A DNA stretch of 64,000 bases from Pseudomonas viridiflava (GCF_900590755.1 NZ_UUOC01000001.1:186001-250000); one strand, 5' to 3'. Counted from the stretch's first letter, positions 27,919-37,817 are shown. Numbers and translations: made by a program. The notes: generated by a model not told the origin, from the sequence alone.

Positions 27919-28760
27919 CAGAACACCCCCCGTTCAACGGCTACGCCGGTTTTTATTGAATCCGGACCGTGGGAGGGGGCTGCCTCGTTTTCCGATTCTC
28001 CATGCAAATAGAAAAAATCGTTGTCGTCATCAGGGCGTAGCCGCGAAGTGCTGACTTCTCCTGTCTCCATCTGCTGCTTGACTGCCTGCAGGGCATTCAA
28101 CAGCGCTTTGTCCGAAAACGCGCTGATCGCCCGTGCGATGCCATAGCCGATCTTGCCGAACGATGGCTTGCACACCACCACCGCCTTGACCTGAGTGCCG
28201 CGACTACCGGCCGCTTCGCTCAGATGCACCGAGACGTCGTGCTGCCATCGGGTGCCCTCGGGCGTGTGCCACTGCAACTCGTCTGGCGTTTCGGTTGGGA
28301 CGCTGATCAGCGTCCATTGAAGCTTGCGACCGACCGGTGCGCGAACGGTCCAGCAGGTTCGGTCAGGGCCGAGCGACTCGACGCTTTCTACCCAGCGCAG
28401 CAGTGCGCCGACCTTCTCGGGTTGAACGAGGAAATCCCTGACTTCGTCCAGCGGGCGGCTGATGGTCACGCTTCGGCTCAGCGCCTCGCTGATCGGCCAG
28501 TCGTGCTCGGCGCTGAAGCGCTGCTCGAAGGGGGTCGGCGTCAATGCATGCTTCAGGGCGCAATGCCCCGTTGCTCCGCGTAATACCCCGTAGGCGCCCG
28601 CGACTATCTGCACCAAGCCTCCCAGTCCACCACGCCGCAGCCCGTTCACTACGAGCGCAGTGCCGGCTGCAAGCGAGAGGCCGCGCTCCATAGAGGTCAT
28701 GGCGCCTGGAGTGGCGACCTGTTGCCGCGAGTGCGTTGCGATTAATGGTTGTTCAGACAT
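27918..28760 (-). CDS. DUF2892-SRPBCC fusion protein
   Basis: 280 residues. The N-terminal part (about 20-75) holds the DUF2892/YgaP-like membrane hairpin (MERGLSLAAGTALVVNGLRR, then GAYGVLRGATGHC). It is followed by a SRPBCC/polyketide-cyclase domain at about 90-240 (SRSVTISRPLDEVRDFLVQ, LRWVESVE, WTVRAPVG, TQVKAVVVCKP). SRPBCC domains bind hydrophobic ligands. Start at ATG 28760 with AGGA 9 bases upstream. It is the first gene of a two-gene unit with the zinc dehydrogenase. Confidence 0.82.
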   Translation of the reverse strand: MSEQPLIATHSRQQVATPGAMTSMERGLSLAAGTALVVNGLRRGGLGGLVQIVAGAYGVLRGATGHCALKHALTPTPFEQRFSAEHDWPISEALSRSVTISRPLDEVRDFLVQPEKVGALLRWVESVESLGPDRTCWTVRAPVGRKLQWTLISVPTETPDELQWHTPEGTRWQHDVSVHLSEAAGSRGTQVKAVVVCKPSFGKIGYGIARAISAFSDKALLNALQAVKQQMETGEVSTSRLRPDDDNDFFYLHGESENEAAPSHGPDSIKTGVAVERGVF

Positions 28761-29122
28761 ATTAAGCATCCTGAGTCATGAACACAGCGAAGCAGGCGCG
28801 TACAGCCCACAAGCAACAGTTTCCAAGCGTCCTGTGTCGCTGAGCTCCGGTTAACGTTTGGCGTACGCATCAGGCTCCGGCAATGTTGAGTTGACGAAGC
28901 CAAAGAAGAGGCAAGCGGTCGCCAGTCTTAGAGATAGAAGAGTTGTTGGGATGTGTGGTTCAGCGCACCCAAGCCGCCGCCGGATGAACGGCGGCCCGCA
29001 CTGCCGAGCGCGGGTCTCGATCTCTTCCGCTTGGCACTATCGATGCCGCCGGGACAATGAATAAATATGCCGAACAGAGGCATGGGCCAGTCCGTCAAAT
29101 CTGTATCAAGACGGAGGTGTTT
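28761..29122. other. Divergent promoter region
   Basis: About 360 bases between the SRPBCC gene (minus) and the DUF1652 gene (plus). Both promoters must lie here. No credible gene or clear operator was seen. Confidence 0.4.
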
Positions 29123-29386
29123 ATGAGCAGCACATTTTTATCCACACTTGAAATACGCTATTTGATCGAGCGCGCGTTACTGCCGGATCTCTGCAGTTGC
29201 GAGTGCACGGACGGGCGGACGTTACAAGTCACGCTTCAAAAACTGGACGACCCCCGGCAAAGGGTCATATTGAATGGAATTCCTTTGGAGTCCCTGCAAT
29301 CCAGCCGCGCCCTGGCCAACGTGATTGGCGAAGCGCGCTATCTGCTGATGCAGAGCGCGACGCAAGGCCAGCGGGTCAACAGTTAA
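29123..29386 (+). CDS. DUF1652 family protein
   Basis: 87 residues. LSTLEIRYLIERALLPDLCS and the pattern CECTDGRTLQVTL...VILNGIPLESLQSSRALAN are typical of the Pseudomonas-specific DUF1652 family of unknown function. GGAGG lies 6 bases before the ATG, which decides this start against an upstream in-frame ATG. Confidence 0.82.
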   Translation: MSSTFLSTLEIRYLIERALLPDLCSCECTDGRTLQVTLQKLDDPRQRVILNGIPLESLQSSRALANVIGEARYLLMQSATQGQRVNS

Positions 29387-29413
29387 CGTGCGCCGCAGAG
29401 TGAAGCGGGACGG

Positions 29414-30583
29414 TCAAACTTCAGAGGAGTCCTCGACCCGACGATATTTATCGATTTCGTTGTCAAGTGATCCGATCAAACGCATCAATGCCTCGACGTG
29501 GCTATCGAGTTGCTTGCCAGCGAGCTCATACTCGGAGGCAACCTCGGGACGATCGGACAGCTCAGCAGCGGCGACCTGGCGGTCAAGCAACGCCTTTTTC
29601 TCGTGCAACGAGCGAATGGCGACCCAGAGCGCTTCCTCGATCACGACGTCCTGTTGTAGCGCCAACGTCTTGACCGTATAGCTGTGCCCGGTGTGACAAC
29701 GGAACCGAGGCGGCGCAAAGCCCATCTCCCACAAACCCCCGCCGCATTCGGGGCAGGTCAGGTTCGAAATCTGACCATGTTTGCCCAGCTGCTTGACCGA
29801 GACAGTTCCGCCCTGCAGGCATATCTCGTGTTCCGTTTCATATGGTTCAATACGACGGGGTTCCAAGGGCGCGGTACCAGCCTCATCAGGCTTGCGCACC
29901 AATCCATTCAGGCACTTACCGATCTCGGCCAATGGCAGGCAGTGATCAACCGACGCGTACCGTAAAGCGCTGGAGGGCATGCTCGGTGCCTCGGCGTCGG
30001 CAGGGTCCTGCACGACGGTGACGCCGCCGCTCGCTTTTATCGCCTGTAGACCCACAGTCCCGTCGTCCAGGTCGCCCGTCAGCACTACACCGATGACCGC
30101 GCGTCTCAACGTAATTGCCGCAGAGCGGAACAACGGGTCGATCGCGGGGCGGGAGTGGTTCTCTTTCGCTCCCCGCACAAGGCGCATGGCTGAGCCGTCA
30201 AGCAAGAGGTGCAGATCGGGAGGTGCGATGTAGATGTGACCCTCAAGCGGCGCCTTGCCGTCCTCGGCAAAGCTGACCTGCATCGAGGTATGGGCCTCAA
30301 GCAATGTAGGCAGCAGGCTGTGCTGTTTGCCAATGTGCATGGTCACAAGCACTGCTGCCGGCAGGTTGGCAGGCAATTGCGCGACTACAGCACGCAAAGC
30401 GGCGAGCCCGCCGCTCGAGGTGCCGATCACAATGAAGCGGCAGGCAAGACGGGCAGCATCGTTTGGGTGGGGCATTGGATATTGTCCTTCCAGTCCGTGT
30501 TCAGCGGCGCGTCCATGCCATTCATCATGCGCACCACATTCAATATTCATCAAGGCATCGTCACGCCAACTGAGAGGCGTCAC
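29414..30583 (-). CDS. CheB-type protein-glutamate methylesterase without receiver domain
   Basis: 389 residues. A CheB methylesterase domain at about 48-235 has the Ser in IGTSSGGLAALRA, the His in VTMHIGKQHS and the Asp in VLTGDLDDGTVG. It carries no N-terminal receiver. After the esterase comes a zinc-ribbon-like part (LTCPECGGGLWEMG, RFRCHTGHSY), then a helical tail. This arrangement is known from stand-alone CheB-like proteins that are not tied to chemotaxis. No CheA or MCP is nearby. GTG start with GAGGAGG 9 bases upstream; ATG 30550 is an alternative. Confidence 0.85.
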   Translation of the reverse strand: MTPLSWRDDALMNIECGAHDEWHGRAAEHGLEGQYPMPHPNDAARLACRFIVIGTSSGGLAALRAVVAQLPANLPAAVLVTMHIGKQHSLLPTLLEAHTSMQVSFAEDGKAPLEGHIYIAPPDLHLLLDGSAMRLVRGAKENHSRPAIDPLFRSAAITLRRAVIGVVLTGDLDDGTVGLQAIKASGGVTVVQDPADAEAPSMPSSALRYASVDHCLPLAEIGKCLNGLVRKPDEAGTAPLEPRRIEPYETEHEICLQGGTVSVKQLGKHGQISNLTCPECGGGLWEMGFAPPRFRCHTGHSYTVKTLALQQDVVIEEALWVAIRSLHEKKALLDRQVAAAELSDRPEVASEYELAGKQLDSHVEALMRLIGSLDNEIDKYRRVEDSSEV

Positions 30584-30622
30584 ACGACGGTGCCTCCTCT
30601 ATCAAGAGGAGGCCAATGTCAT

Positions 30623-30844
30623 TCATCCTTTGCTATGTTCAGGGGAGGAGGGGGAACGGACAACGCCGCGTGGCCCTGTAACACCCCAGATCGCCCATCC
30701 TATTACCGGAACGATCAACACCAGTGCGGCCCATGCAGTCTTGACCGATCCGCTTTTGTTACTTCGAGAGACGCTGTAGATGATCCAAGCGTCAATGAGC
30801 AATATGATGATCAGCATTGCAATCGTGAAGAGGGGGATTTCCAT
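30623..30844 (-). CDS. PLDc_N family small membrane protein
   Basis: 73 residues with two hydrophobic helices (IAMLIIILLIDAWIIYSVSR and TAWAALVLIVPVIGWAIWG). The spacing and PVIGWAIWGVTGPR match the phospholipase D N-terminal (PLDc_N) family of small inner-membrane proteins. TAGGAG lies 9 bases before the ATG. Confidence 0.8.
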   Translation of the reverse strand: MEIPLFTIAMLIIILLIDAWIIYSVSRSNKSGSVKTAWAALVLIVPVIGWAIWGVTGPRGVVRSPSSPEHSKG

Positions 30845-31300
30845 GTGAGCAACTCCTACCGATATTTTAGTGAAGACCTATACGGAGCTCGTTAGTCTTC
30901 AACAACGCGCTGATTAAGTGACGAGCGGCAGGGCTCTATCATGAGGGTCAGGTAACAAGTCACTCTGCCAAGACCGTTGGGTGTGACTTGGCTATTTGCT
31001 CAACTGATCACTACGTCAGTTAGGCCTTACGATGACTCGGTAACCGTCCCGTCATACCAACATGGGATAGCATCGTCTGGCAGTACGCTTGCGCAACATA
31101 GGGGTTACGGCCAAGTACTAACGAGTGCACGGCACTGCGCAGTAGTTTCACCGCGCCGCTCATGCACGGCGCACACCCGTTACTGTTTGATTAGCGGCCA
31201 ACGTTTGGCTGGACGCGCTTCTCAATACCACCCAATATACTAAGATACATCTAGCATTCCTTCGCCGATCACACGTGGGAATCCTTTAGAAGGAAGGCCC
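30845..31300. other. Intergenic before the CheB-CheR fusion gene
   Basis: About 450 bases with no recognisable gene. It separates two divergent genes and must carry their promoters; no sigma-factor or operator match could be defended. Confidence 0.4.
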
Positions 31301-34300
31301 ATGTCGCACGAAACCAAACCCCAGCCAAGCCGCCCTGTGCAGGCTGGCAAACTGCCCAGCCATTTGTCTTTTCCGGTTGTAGGCATCGGTGCATCGGCGG
31401 GTGGCCTGGATGCCGTCAGACGGTTTTTTGAGCACATGCCGAGCGACAGCGGCATGGCGTTTGTCGTGGTCTTTCATCTCTCTCCGGACCACGAAAGCAG
31501 TGCCGCAAAGCTCATCGGCCAGATGACCATGATGCCGGTTATTCAGGTGGAGTCCTCCCTGCCCATTGAAAAGAATCACGTCTATGTGATCTCTCCGGCG
31601 CAGTACTTGTCGATGAATGACGGCTATCTGCGCATATCGCCTCAAGGTCCACGGCGTGGGGCACATGTCACCATTGATCTGTTCTTCCGCGACCTGGCTG
31701 ATGTGCACAGGGAAAGAGCGTTCTGCCTCGTACTTTCCGGCGCTGGCGCAGATGGCGCTGTCGGCCTTTCACGAATCAAGGAACAAGGCGGCGTTACGCT
31801 TGTTCAGTCCCCGTCGGATGCCGAGCACGATGGCATGCCGCAAGCAGCGATCCGAACCGAGATGGTCGATTTCGTGCTGCCCGTAGTTAATATGCCGCAG
31901 AAGTTGATGGAGCTCTGGGAAAACTCACGGCACATACAGTTGCCTGCGTCCAATGACTTGGAGGCATATGCCTTAGCACCTCAAGATGAACGGTCCGTGG
32001 CGGTTGCAGAGCAAACATTGCATGACATTCTCGTCAAGTTACGCGCCGGCACCGGGCATGACTTCAAGCACTACAAGCGTGCCACGGTCTTGCGCCGGAT
32101 CGAGCGCCGCATGCAAGTCACCGCGCAGCCAACGTTGGCCAGCTACTACGACTATTTGGCCGCGAGCCCTTCCGAAGTCAAAGCGCTGCTGGACGACATG
32201 TTGATCGGCGTCACCAACTTCTTCAGGGATCGTGAGGCCTTCGATGCGCTCGAAAGGGACGTCGCTCCGCAACTGTTCTCTCGCTATGCTGATCACCCTG
32301 ACCAACATGACCTGAGGATTTGGTCAGCGGGCGCCTCCACGGGCGAGGAGGCTTATTCGCTGGTCATGCTGTTATCGGATCACAAGGCGAGCGTTGGTTC
32401 GGATCTCGGGATACAGGTGTTTGCCAGCGACATCGATGACAGGGCGGTATCGGCCGGACGTGCAGGGTTATATCCACAAGCCATCGTGACGGACATCTCG
32501 CCGACGCGACTGCGGCAATACTTCACCAAAGAAGATGACCGCTACCGCGTGCGCAAGGAAGTGCGCGACAGCGTGCTGTTTGCCAAGCACAGCCTGCTGA
32601 CCGATCCGCCGTTCTCGCAGATTGACCTGATCGTCTGCCGCAACCTGCTGATCTACCTTGATCGGGAAGTGCAACGCGAAATTCTCCAGATGTTCCACTT
32701 CGCCCTGAACCCCGGCGGCTTCCTGTTCCTGGGCAGCTCCGAGTCGGCTGACCTGTGTCAGGAATTGTTCAGTGTTGTGGACAAGAAAAACAGAATATTT
32801 CGTGCACGCACCGGCGCCATACCTTCACATCGCATGCCCACGCTGCCACGCGGCGGCTATGCCCAGGTGACATCCGCCCCGAGACCGCCTTACGTCGAAC
32901 CCGTGCGCAAGCCTTCCATTGCATCGATTCATCAGCGGGCGCTGCAGCAGTTTCTGGTGACGCCGAGCATTCTGGTCAACAACCTCGCCGATGTGCTGCA
33001 CATCAGTGACGGGGCGGGTCGCTACCTGCACCATGTCAGCGGCGAGGTCACCCGTAATCTGTTGTCGCTGATTGTTCCGGACCTCAGGCTGGAACTCAGG
33101 ACTGCAGTGTTCCAGACACAGCAGACAGCGCTGCCAGTCAAGACCCGCCCGGTCATGCTTGGCAGGGACGGGCGGCATTTCCAGGTCGTTATGACGGCGT
33201 ATCCGTTCAGCGACGAAATAAGCGACATGGAATGCATTCTGGTTGTCTTCGCTGAAGACGAGGTGGACGCCAAAGACATCAGCGAAAACCCCAAAACGCA
33301 ATCCGAAAACCAAATGCTCTCCAATCTCGAACGTGAGCTGCAGCGCACCAAGGTACAGCTGCAAGACACCATCGAGCATTCCGAGATTTCCAGTGAGGAA
33401 CTCAAGGCCTCCAACGAGGAAATGCAGGCGGTCAATGAAGAGCTTCGTTCCGCCACTGAGGAGCTCGAAACCAGCAAGGAAGAGCTGCAGTCCATCAACG
33501 AGGAACTGCTGACGGTCAACTACGAGCTGAAAATCAAGGTTGAAGAGACAGATCAGGTCAACGATTACCTGCGCAACCTGATTTCATCGACCGACATCGC
33601 CACCGTGTTCGTTGACCGCAATTGCTGCATCAAGTGGTTCACGCCCCGCGCGACCGATATCTTCAGCATGCTCACTGTCGATACCGGGCGGCCGCTAATG
33701 GACATCACTCACCGTCTGAACTACGACGACATGATGAATGACGCCCTGAAAGTGTTCGAAACCCTGAATGTCATCGAGCGTGAGGTAGAAGGCAAGAACG
33801 GCCGCTGGTACATCGCTCGTCTTCTGCCTTACCGCTCCGGCTCGGATCAGATTGACGGTATCGTCCTGACTTTTATCGACATCACGACCCGTCGCGACGC
33901 CGAAGAAGAACTAAGGCTCGGCGAAGAGCGGTTGCGCCTGATCTCCGAGAACACTCGCGATTACGCGATCATAGTGGTCGATGAACAAAGCCGCATTTCC
34001 AGCTGGAACAATGGCGCGGAAGCGATTTTCGGGTATACCAAAAATGAAGCCGAAGGCAAGCCGTTCGCTTTCCTATTCACCGACGAAGATAAAGTCGCCG
34101 GCATCCCGCAGCAGGAACTGAGCGTCGCCCGCAAGTTGGGGCGCAGCGAAGACGAGCGCTGGCACCTGCGCAAGGATGGCCATAAATTCTACTGCAGCGG
34201 CGAGGTCACATTGTTGCAAGGCGAGGGCTTTCAAGGGTTCGTTAAAATCGCCCGTGATTTGACCCAGCACATGCGCCTGCACGAAGAGCAATCGCAGCAC

Positions 34301-35431
34301 CTGGCAGAGACCCGTCAGTCCAGCCAACTGAAGGATGAGTTCTTTGCTGTCATGTCCCACGAGCTCAAACACCCGCTCAATCTGATCCAACTCAATGCGC
34401 ACCTCTTGCGCAGGCTTCCGGCCATCAAGCGGGAAACCGCAGCGGTAAAAGCCGTGGCGTCCATCAACGAGGCGGTGAATAGCCAGGCGCGGATCATTGA
34501 TGACCTGCTTGACGTGGCGCGTATTCGCACCGGCAAATTCAAGCTGGAAACCAGCGTGGTGAACTTCCTCGAATTGGTAAAAGAAATTCGCAGTGTCGTA
34601 GAACACAGCGAGCATCAGCGCAGCATCAGTTTTGATATACCCGACGGCGAAGGCATTTACATCGAGGCGGACGCCACTCGCGTTGAACAAATCGCCTGGA
34701 ACCTGATTAACAACGCGATCAAATTTACCCCAGCAGCTGGCTCGGTGACGGTCAGCGTCACTTCGGCAGACAGCCTTGTGTGGCTGCAGGTCAGTGATAC
34801 AGGGCCCGGCATCGAGAAGTCCCAGCTTGAGCATATTTTTCAGATGTTCGGCCAGGCCAACCATCGGCCGAGCAACGGCCATAAAGGTGGACTCGGCGTT
34901 GGCTTGTCGCTGGTCAAGCAGTTGGTGGAAGCCCACGGTGGATCGATCAGTGCACACTCCGACGGCTTGGGCCAAGGCGCGACCTTCAAAGTGGCGTTCC
35001 CGTTGAGTAGCCCGCCGGGGATATCGACCCAACGCGAAGCGTTCGACGACGAAGGCCAACTCAGCGGCATCAAAGTCCTGCTGGTGGATGACTCGCCTGA
35101 GGTTTTGGAAACAATGACGCTGCTGCTGGAGATGGAACAAGCAGAAGTCGTTGCGATACCGGATGCCAGGCAGGCCCTGGAGGTCGCCCGGGACGCCGTT
35201 TTCGATGTAGTGATTTCGGACGTTGGTATGCCGTTCATGGATGGCCATGAGTTTGTTCGGCTGCTGCGGCAATTGCCTGCCTACGCCCACACGCCCTGCG
35301 TAGCGCTGACCGGCTATGGCGCCGACCAAGTTACTGCCGGCAAGGACGCCAGCGGCTTTGATGAATGCATCGGCAAGCCGGTACCCTATGACGAGCTCAT
35401 TGAAGTCCTGCGTCGGTTGGTGCGCAAGTAA
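31301..35431 (+). CDS. CheB-CheR-PAS-histidine kinase-receiver fusion protein
   Basis: 1376 residues, all domains in one frame. CheB methylesterase (about 22-210; S32 in GIGASAGGLDA, VFHLSPDHES, SGAGADGAVG); CheR methyltransferase (about 225-500; RRIERRMQV, WSAGASTGEEAYSL, DLIVCRNLLIYLD); a long coiled coil (about 660-745; EELKASNEEMQAVNEEL-type); two PAS domains; HisKA with H1020 in MSHELKHPLNL; HATPase (LINNAIKFTP, DTGPGIE, GGLGVGLSLV); and a receiver with D1307. The combination is known in soil and plant-associated bacteria. AGAAGGAAGG precedes the ATG. Inputs and targets are unknown. Confidence 0.93.
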   Translation: MSHETKPQPSRPVQAGKLPSHLSFPVVGIGASAGGLDAVRRFFEHMPSDSGMAFVVVFHLSPDHESSAAKLIGQMTMMPVIQVESSLPIEKNHVYVISPAQYLSMNDGYLRISPQGPRRGAHVTIDLFFRDLADVHRERAFCLVLSGAGADGAVGLSRIKEQGGVTLVQSPSDAEHDGMPQAAIRTEMVDFVLPVVNMPQKLMELWENSRHIQLPASNDLEAYALAPQDERSVAVAEQTLHDILVKLRAGTGHDFKHYKRATVLRRIERRMQVTAQPTLASYYDYLAASPSEVKALLDDMLIGVTNFFRDREAFDALERDVAPQLFSRYADHPDQHDLRIWSAGASTGEEAYSLVMLLSDHKASVGSDLGIQVFASDIDDRAVSAGRAGLYPQAIVTDISPTRLRQYFTKEDDRYRVRKEVRDSVLFAKHSLLTDPPFSQIDLIVCRNLLIYLDREVQREILQMFHFALNPGGFLFLGSSESADLCQELFSVVDKKNRIFRARTGAIPSHRMPTLPRGGYAQVTSAPRPPYVEPVRKPSIASIHQRALQQFLVTPSILVNNLADVLHISDGAGRYLHHVSGEVTRNLLSLIVPDLRLELRTAVFQTQQTALPVKTRPVMLGRDGRHFQVVMTAYPFSDEISDMECILVVFAEDEVDAKDISENPKTQSENQMLSNLERELQRTKVQLQDTIEHSEISSEELKASNEEMQAVNEELRSATEELETSKEELQSINEELLTVNYELKIKVEETDQVNDYLRNLISSTDIATVFVDRNCCIKWFTPRATDIFSMLTVDTGRPLMDITHRLNYDDMMNDALKVFETLNVIEREVEGKNGRWYIARLLPYRSGSDQIDGIVLTFIDITTRRDAEEELRLGEERLRLISENTRDYAIIVVDEQSRISSWNNGAEAIFGYTKNEAEGKPFAFLFTDEDKVAGIPQQELSVARKLGRSEDERWHLRKDGHKFYCSGEVTLLQGEGFQGFVKIARDLTQHMRLHEEQSQHLAETRQSSQLKDEFFAVMSHELKHPLNLIQLNAHLLRRLPAIKRETAAVKAVASINEAVNSQARIIDDLLDVARIRTGKFKLETSVVNFLELVKEIRSVVEHSEHQRSISFDIPDGEGIYIEADATRVEQIAWNLINNAIKFTPAAGSVTVSVTSADSLVWLQVSDTGPGIEKSQLEHIFQMFGQANHRPSNGHKGGLGVGLSLVKQLVEAHGGSISAHSDGLGQGATFKVAFPLSSPPGISTQREAFDDEGQLSGIKVLLVDDSPEVLETMTLLLEMEQAEVVAIPDARQALEVARDAVFDVVISDVGMPFMDGHEFVRLLRQLPAYAHTPCVALTGYGADQVTAGKDASGFDECIGKPVPYDELIEVLRRLVRK

Positions 35432-35442
35432 TACGTTCGGCG

Positions 35443-36222
35443 CTAATGAGGATGTCTTTCGCCAGAGGGATCATCAATCTGGATGACCTTGCCTTGGCGC
35501 CACGCATCCGCGCCAGGGAGGATGGCAGGCATCGGGATGTCCTCACGGGCCTTTTTCTTTGCGGCGCTGTCGATCCCAAATCGCTCGTTGCGTTGCTTGA
35601 TCATTAAAGGATCAGCTTGGCCGTCCGCTGTGAAGCCCATCATCAGCTGAGGCATCCCCAGCGGTAGCTCTTTGTCCTGATCTGTATGCCAGGTGTGCCA
35701 TGTCTTGCCATAGGTGTGAACCAGTTTTTCCATCAGGGCATGCTCGGCGGGCTCGGGAATGCCAGGGGCGATTAGCTGTCCGGACTTCACCTCGTGCACA
35801 TGGCTATGCCATAAGGCTTTCTCGGCCGTAGGGAGTGTCGCGAACAATCGCTCGCTGATGATGTATTCCACGCCCATCAGCTTCGCATCCTTCATATTGC
35901 CATCGTAGATCACACACTGGATGACCTCTTCGTTCAGGATTGAGCAGTAGTGATGAGCCTCCATTTGGGCATTCATCTGGCCGTTGTAGAAATGAAAGCC
36001 ATCAAGGTAAGCATTGAGTGCCGCAATAGGAGGGCGGGATTGAAACGCGTCCGCTCCCGCGTCAAGGGTTGCAGTCAGTGCAGTGGTGGGATTACCGGGT
36101 GCCTGAACCTTAGAGGCCGTGTTACCCCCGGCGCATCCGGCGATTGCTAACGAGACAAAACAGGTCATTGCTATCTTATCTATCGTTGACGCAATTCTTT
36201 TAAAGCTCTGGTTAGTGTCCAT
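35443..36222 (-). CDS. DUF1264/OBAP-family lipoprotein
   Basis: 259 residues. The signal has lipobox LAIAGC. The mature part shows the DUF1264 (oil-body-associated protein) pattern: LNAYLDGFHFYNGQMNAQME, HHYCSILNEEVIQCVIYDG, LMGVEYIISE, LWHSHVHEVKSGQL, HTWHTDQDKELPLGMPQLMM. ATG 36222 has GGAGG 7 bases upstream; the in-frame ATG at 36240 has not. Function in bacteria is unknown. Confidence 0.85.
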   Translation of the reverse strand: MDTNQSFKRIASTIDKIAMTCFVSLAIAGCAGGNTASKVQAPGNPTTALTATLDAGADAFQSRPPIAALNAYLDGFHFYNGQMNAQMEAHHYCSILNEEVIQCVIYDGNMKDAKLMGVEYIISERLFATLPTAEKALWHSHVHEVKSGQLIAPGIPEPAEHALMEKLVHTYGKTWHTWHTDQDKELPLGMPQLMMGFTADGQADPLMIKQRNERFGIDSAAKKKAREDIPMPAILPGADAWRQGKVIQIDDPSGERHPH

Positions 36223-36737
36223 GTTGATTCCTCCCATCATTGGATAGCTACTTCAGATCACCTCATTTCTCTCCTGCGATAACGCGACGGTTTCCCCAAG
36301 CGTATGCTCGATTGTCCTTCCTCATCGAGCTGATTTTGCGGTGTTCGGCGAAGACCGAGCGAACCACTGCACACCATCAGCAACGGCGCTGATTAGGACG
36401 CGTATGACTCATCCATTTTGATGGTTATGTCTGGTGCAGCTAATGATCAGTGCACTGCAAAATAACTGCTCAGCTTTGTTAGAAATGAGTCGCCAGATGC
36501 CGCCTGGCCTCTTACGGGGTTTGGCAGCATTCACCAGAGTTCCGAAGTGAGGCGGCCTAGTGAGGCGTTTTGTAGATGTGTTCTGACGCCTCTCGACGGG
36601 CTACTGAGCGATGGCCACGGCAGCGCCGTAACAGCCGTTCCCTAGGGCCCGTAGGCCTGGTGATGTGCTGGAATCTTAGCTGCAACATCCTCAACAGGCG
36701 CATTGGGATCAGTAGCAATGAGATCATTTCCGCTGCC
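36223..36737. other. Intergenic, about 500 bases
   Basis: No gene is supported. The right part includes GATGAGTCATCC-like dyad sequences near 36400 but no motif that I can name. Short frames have no ribosome binding sites. Confidence 0.35.
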
Positions 36738-36878
36738 CTACCTATAAAGCGTGTTGATAGCTTCAATCAGGAGAAGCGTCGTTCCTGCAAAGAAAATCGT
36801 CGCTCCTGGCGCGAAGCTAGGGCGGGCGGGAAAACTCGCCATAGCTTCTGATTGAGTGATCTCACTGATAATTCGCAT
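36738..36878 (-). CDS. Possible single-helix membrane peptide, 46 residues
   Basis: ATG 36878 is preceded by GGGAG at 7-8 bases, a good ribosome binding site. The peptide starts MRIISEITQSEAMASFPARP and continues with one hydrophobic helix (ATIFFAGTTLLLIEAI) near the C-terminus. It lies 51 bases downstream of the Mn-catalase gene, beyond a hairpin, in the same direction. No family recognised. The hydrophobic helix and good start make it more than a random frame, but translation is unproven. Confidence 0.45.
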   Translation of the reverse strand: MRIISEITQSEAMASFPARPSFAPGATIFFAGTTLLLIEAINTLYR

Positions 36879-36897
36879 GATATATCTCCCACAAATG

Positions 36898-36921
36898 TGA
36901 GTGCTGGTGTCCCAGCACTCA
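36898..36921 (-). terminator. Hairpin after the Mn-catalase gene
   Basis: 9-bp stem GAGTGCTGG/CCAGCACTC with a 4-base loop, 9 bases after the stop. It lacks a T-run, so read-through into the small downstream frame is possible. Confidence 0.55.
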
Positions 36922-36929
36922 TCTTCTGC

Positions 36930-37817
36930 TTACACCGCGCCTTTGCCTTGAGCCAAGCCCGAACCAAGTTCAGCGCCGGTCACCGGGTTTGCGGTTGAAT
37001 CAGATGCTGTCCGCAACTTCATCATTTCAAGTGTGGTCGCATCGGCGTCATTCAGCGTGACAGACGCTGTACCGTCACCCCCATCAACTGCCGGTTGTGG
37101 GGATTCGACGTATACAAACTCATCATCACTGTTCCATGGGCCACGGAGATTAGGTTCACCGCTGGACATGCTGAAATAGGTTCGAGCGAACTCAGGCATA
37201 CCGGGCAATTTACCTTGTGGGAAATTCGGCTGAATGGAGTGGAGAGCTTTCTCGAAAGATTTCTGATGCGCTATTTCACGCGTCATCAGGAAACCTAGCG
37301 CGTCTTTGATGCCCGGATCGTCGACAACATTCATTAGTCGTTCGTAAACAATCTTGGCGCGTGCTTCTGCCGCGATGTTAGATCGGAAATCGGCGGTAGG
37401 TTCGCCAATGGTATCAATGTAAGCGGCTGTCCAAGGAACCCCGGCAGAGTTCACCAACGGCGCACCTGCTCCATAGAGTAGGCTAGTGATGTGGGAGTCG
37501 TTACCAGCACCATTGATGGCGCGATATAGCTCACCCTCTTCCTGTACGCCTTCTGCCAGCTGACCTTTCGCACCCTTGTTGAGCATTACGATGATGGAAC
37601 CGACAATTTCGAGGTGGCTTAACTCCTCAGTAGCAATATCCATTAAGAGGTCTTTGCGGCCTGGATCCTCCTCTGCCAGTGCCTGGGTAAAGTAGCGAGC
37701 AGCTGCCGCCAGTTCTCCCTGAGCACCTCCAAATTGTTCAAGTAACAGATTTGCCAAACCTGGGTTGGGCTGAGCAACACGGACGGTGTACTGAAGACGT
37801 TTGTTGTGTAAAAACAT
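36930..37817 (-). CDS. Manganese catalase
   Basis: 295 residues. The dimanganese ligands lie in a ferritin-like four-helix bundle: LLEQFGGAQGELAAAARYF (first Glu), DIATEELSHLEIVG (Glu and His), NIAAEARAKIVYERL and FLMTREIAHQKSFEKAL (second Glu and His). The C-terminal extension is about 50 residues. It removes H2O2 without haem. Start chosen at ATG 37817 with GAGGA 6 bases upstream; ATG 37823 is too close to that site. Relatives (KatN) are RpoS-controlled in enterobacteria. Confidence 0.94.
   Translation of the reverse strand: MFLHNKRLQYTVRVAQPNPGLANLLLEQFGGAQGELAAAARYFTQALAEEDPGRKDLLMDIATEELSHLEIVGSIIVMLNKGAKGQLAEGVQEEGELYRAINGAGNDSHITSLLYGAGAPLVNSAGVPWTAAYIDTIGEPTADFRSNIAAEARAKIVYERLMNVVDDPGIKDALGFLMTREIAHQKSFEKALHSIQPNFPQGKLPGMPEFARTYFSMSSGEPNLRGPWNSDDEFVYVESPQPAVDGGDGTASVTLNDADATTLEMMKLRTASDSTANPVTGAELGSGLAQGKGAV

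Noticed and set aside
34073..35329. 418-codon open frame antisense to the CheB-CheR kinase gene
   Set aside because: It lies completely inside a well-defined coding gene, shows no domain or ribosome binding site, and is what GC-rich codon bias produces on the opposite strand.
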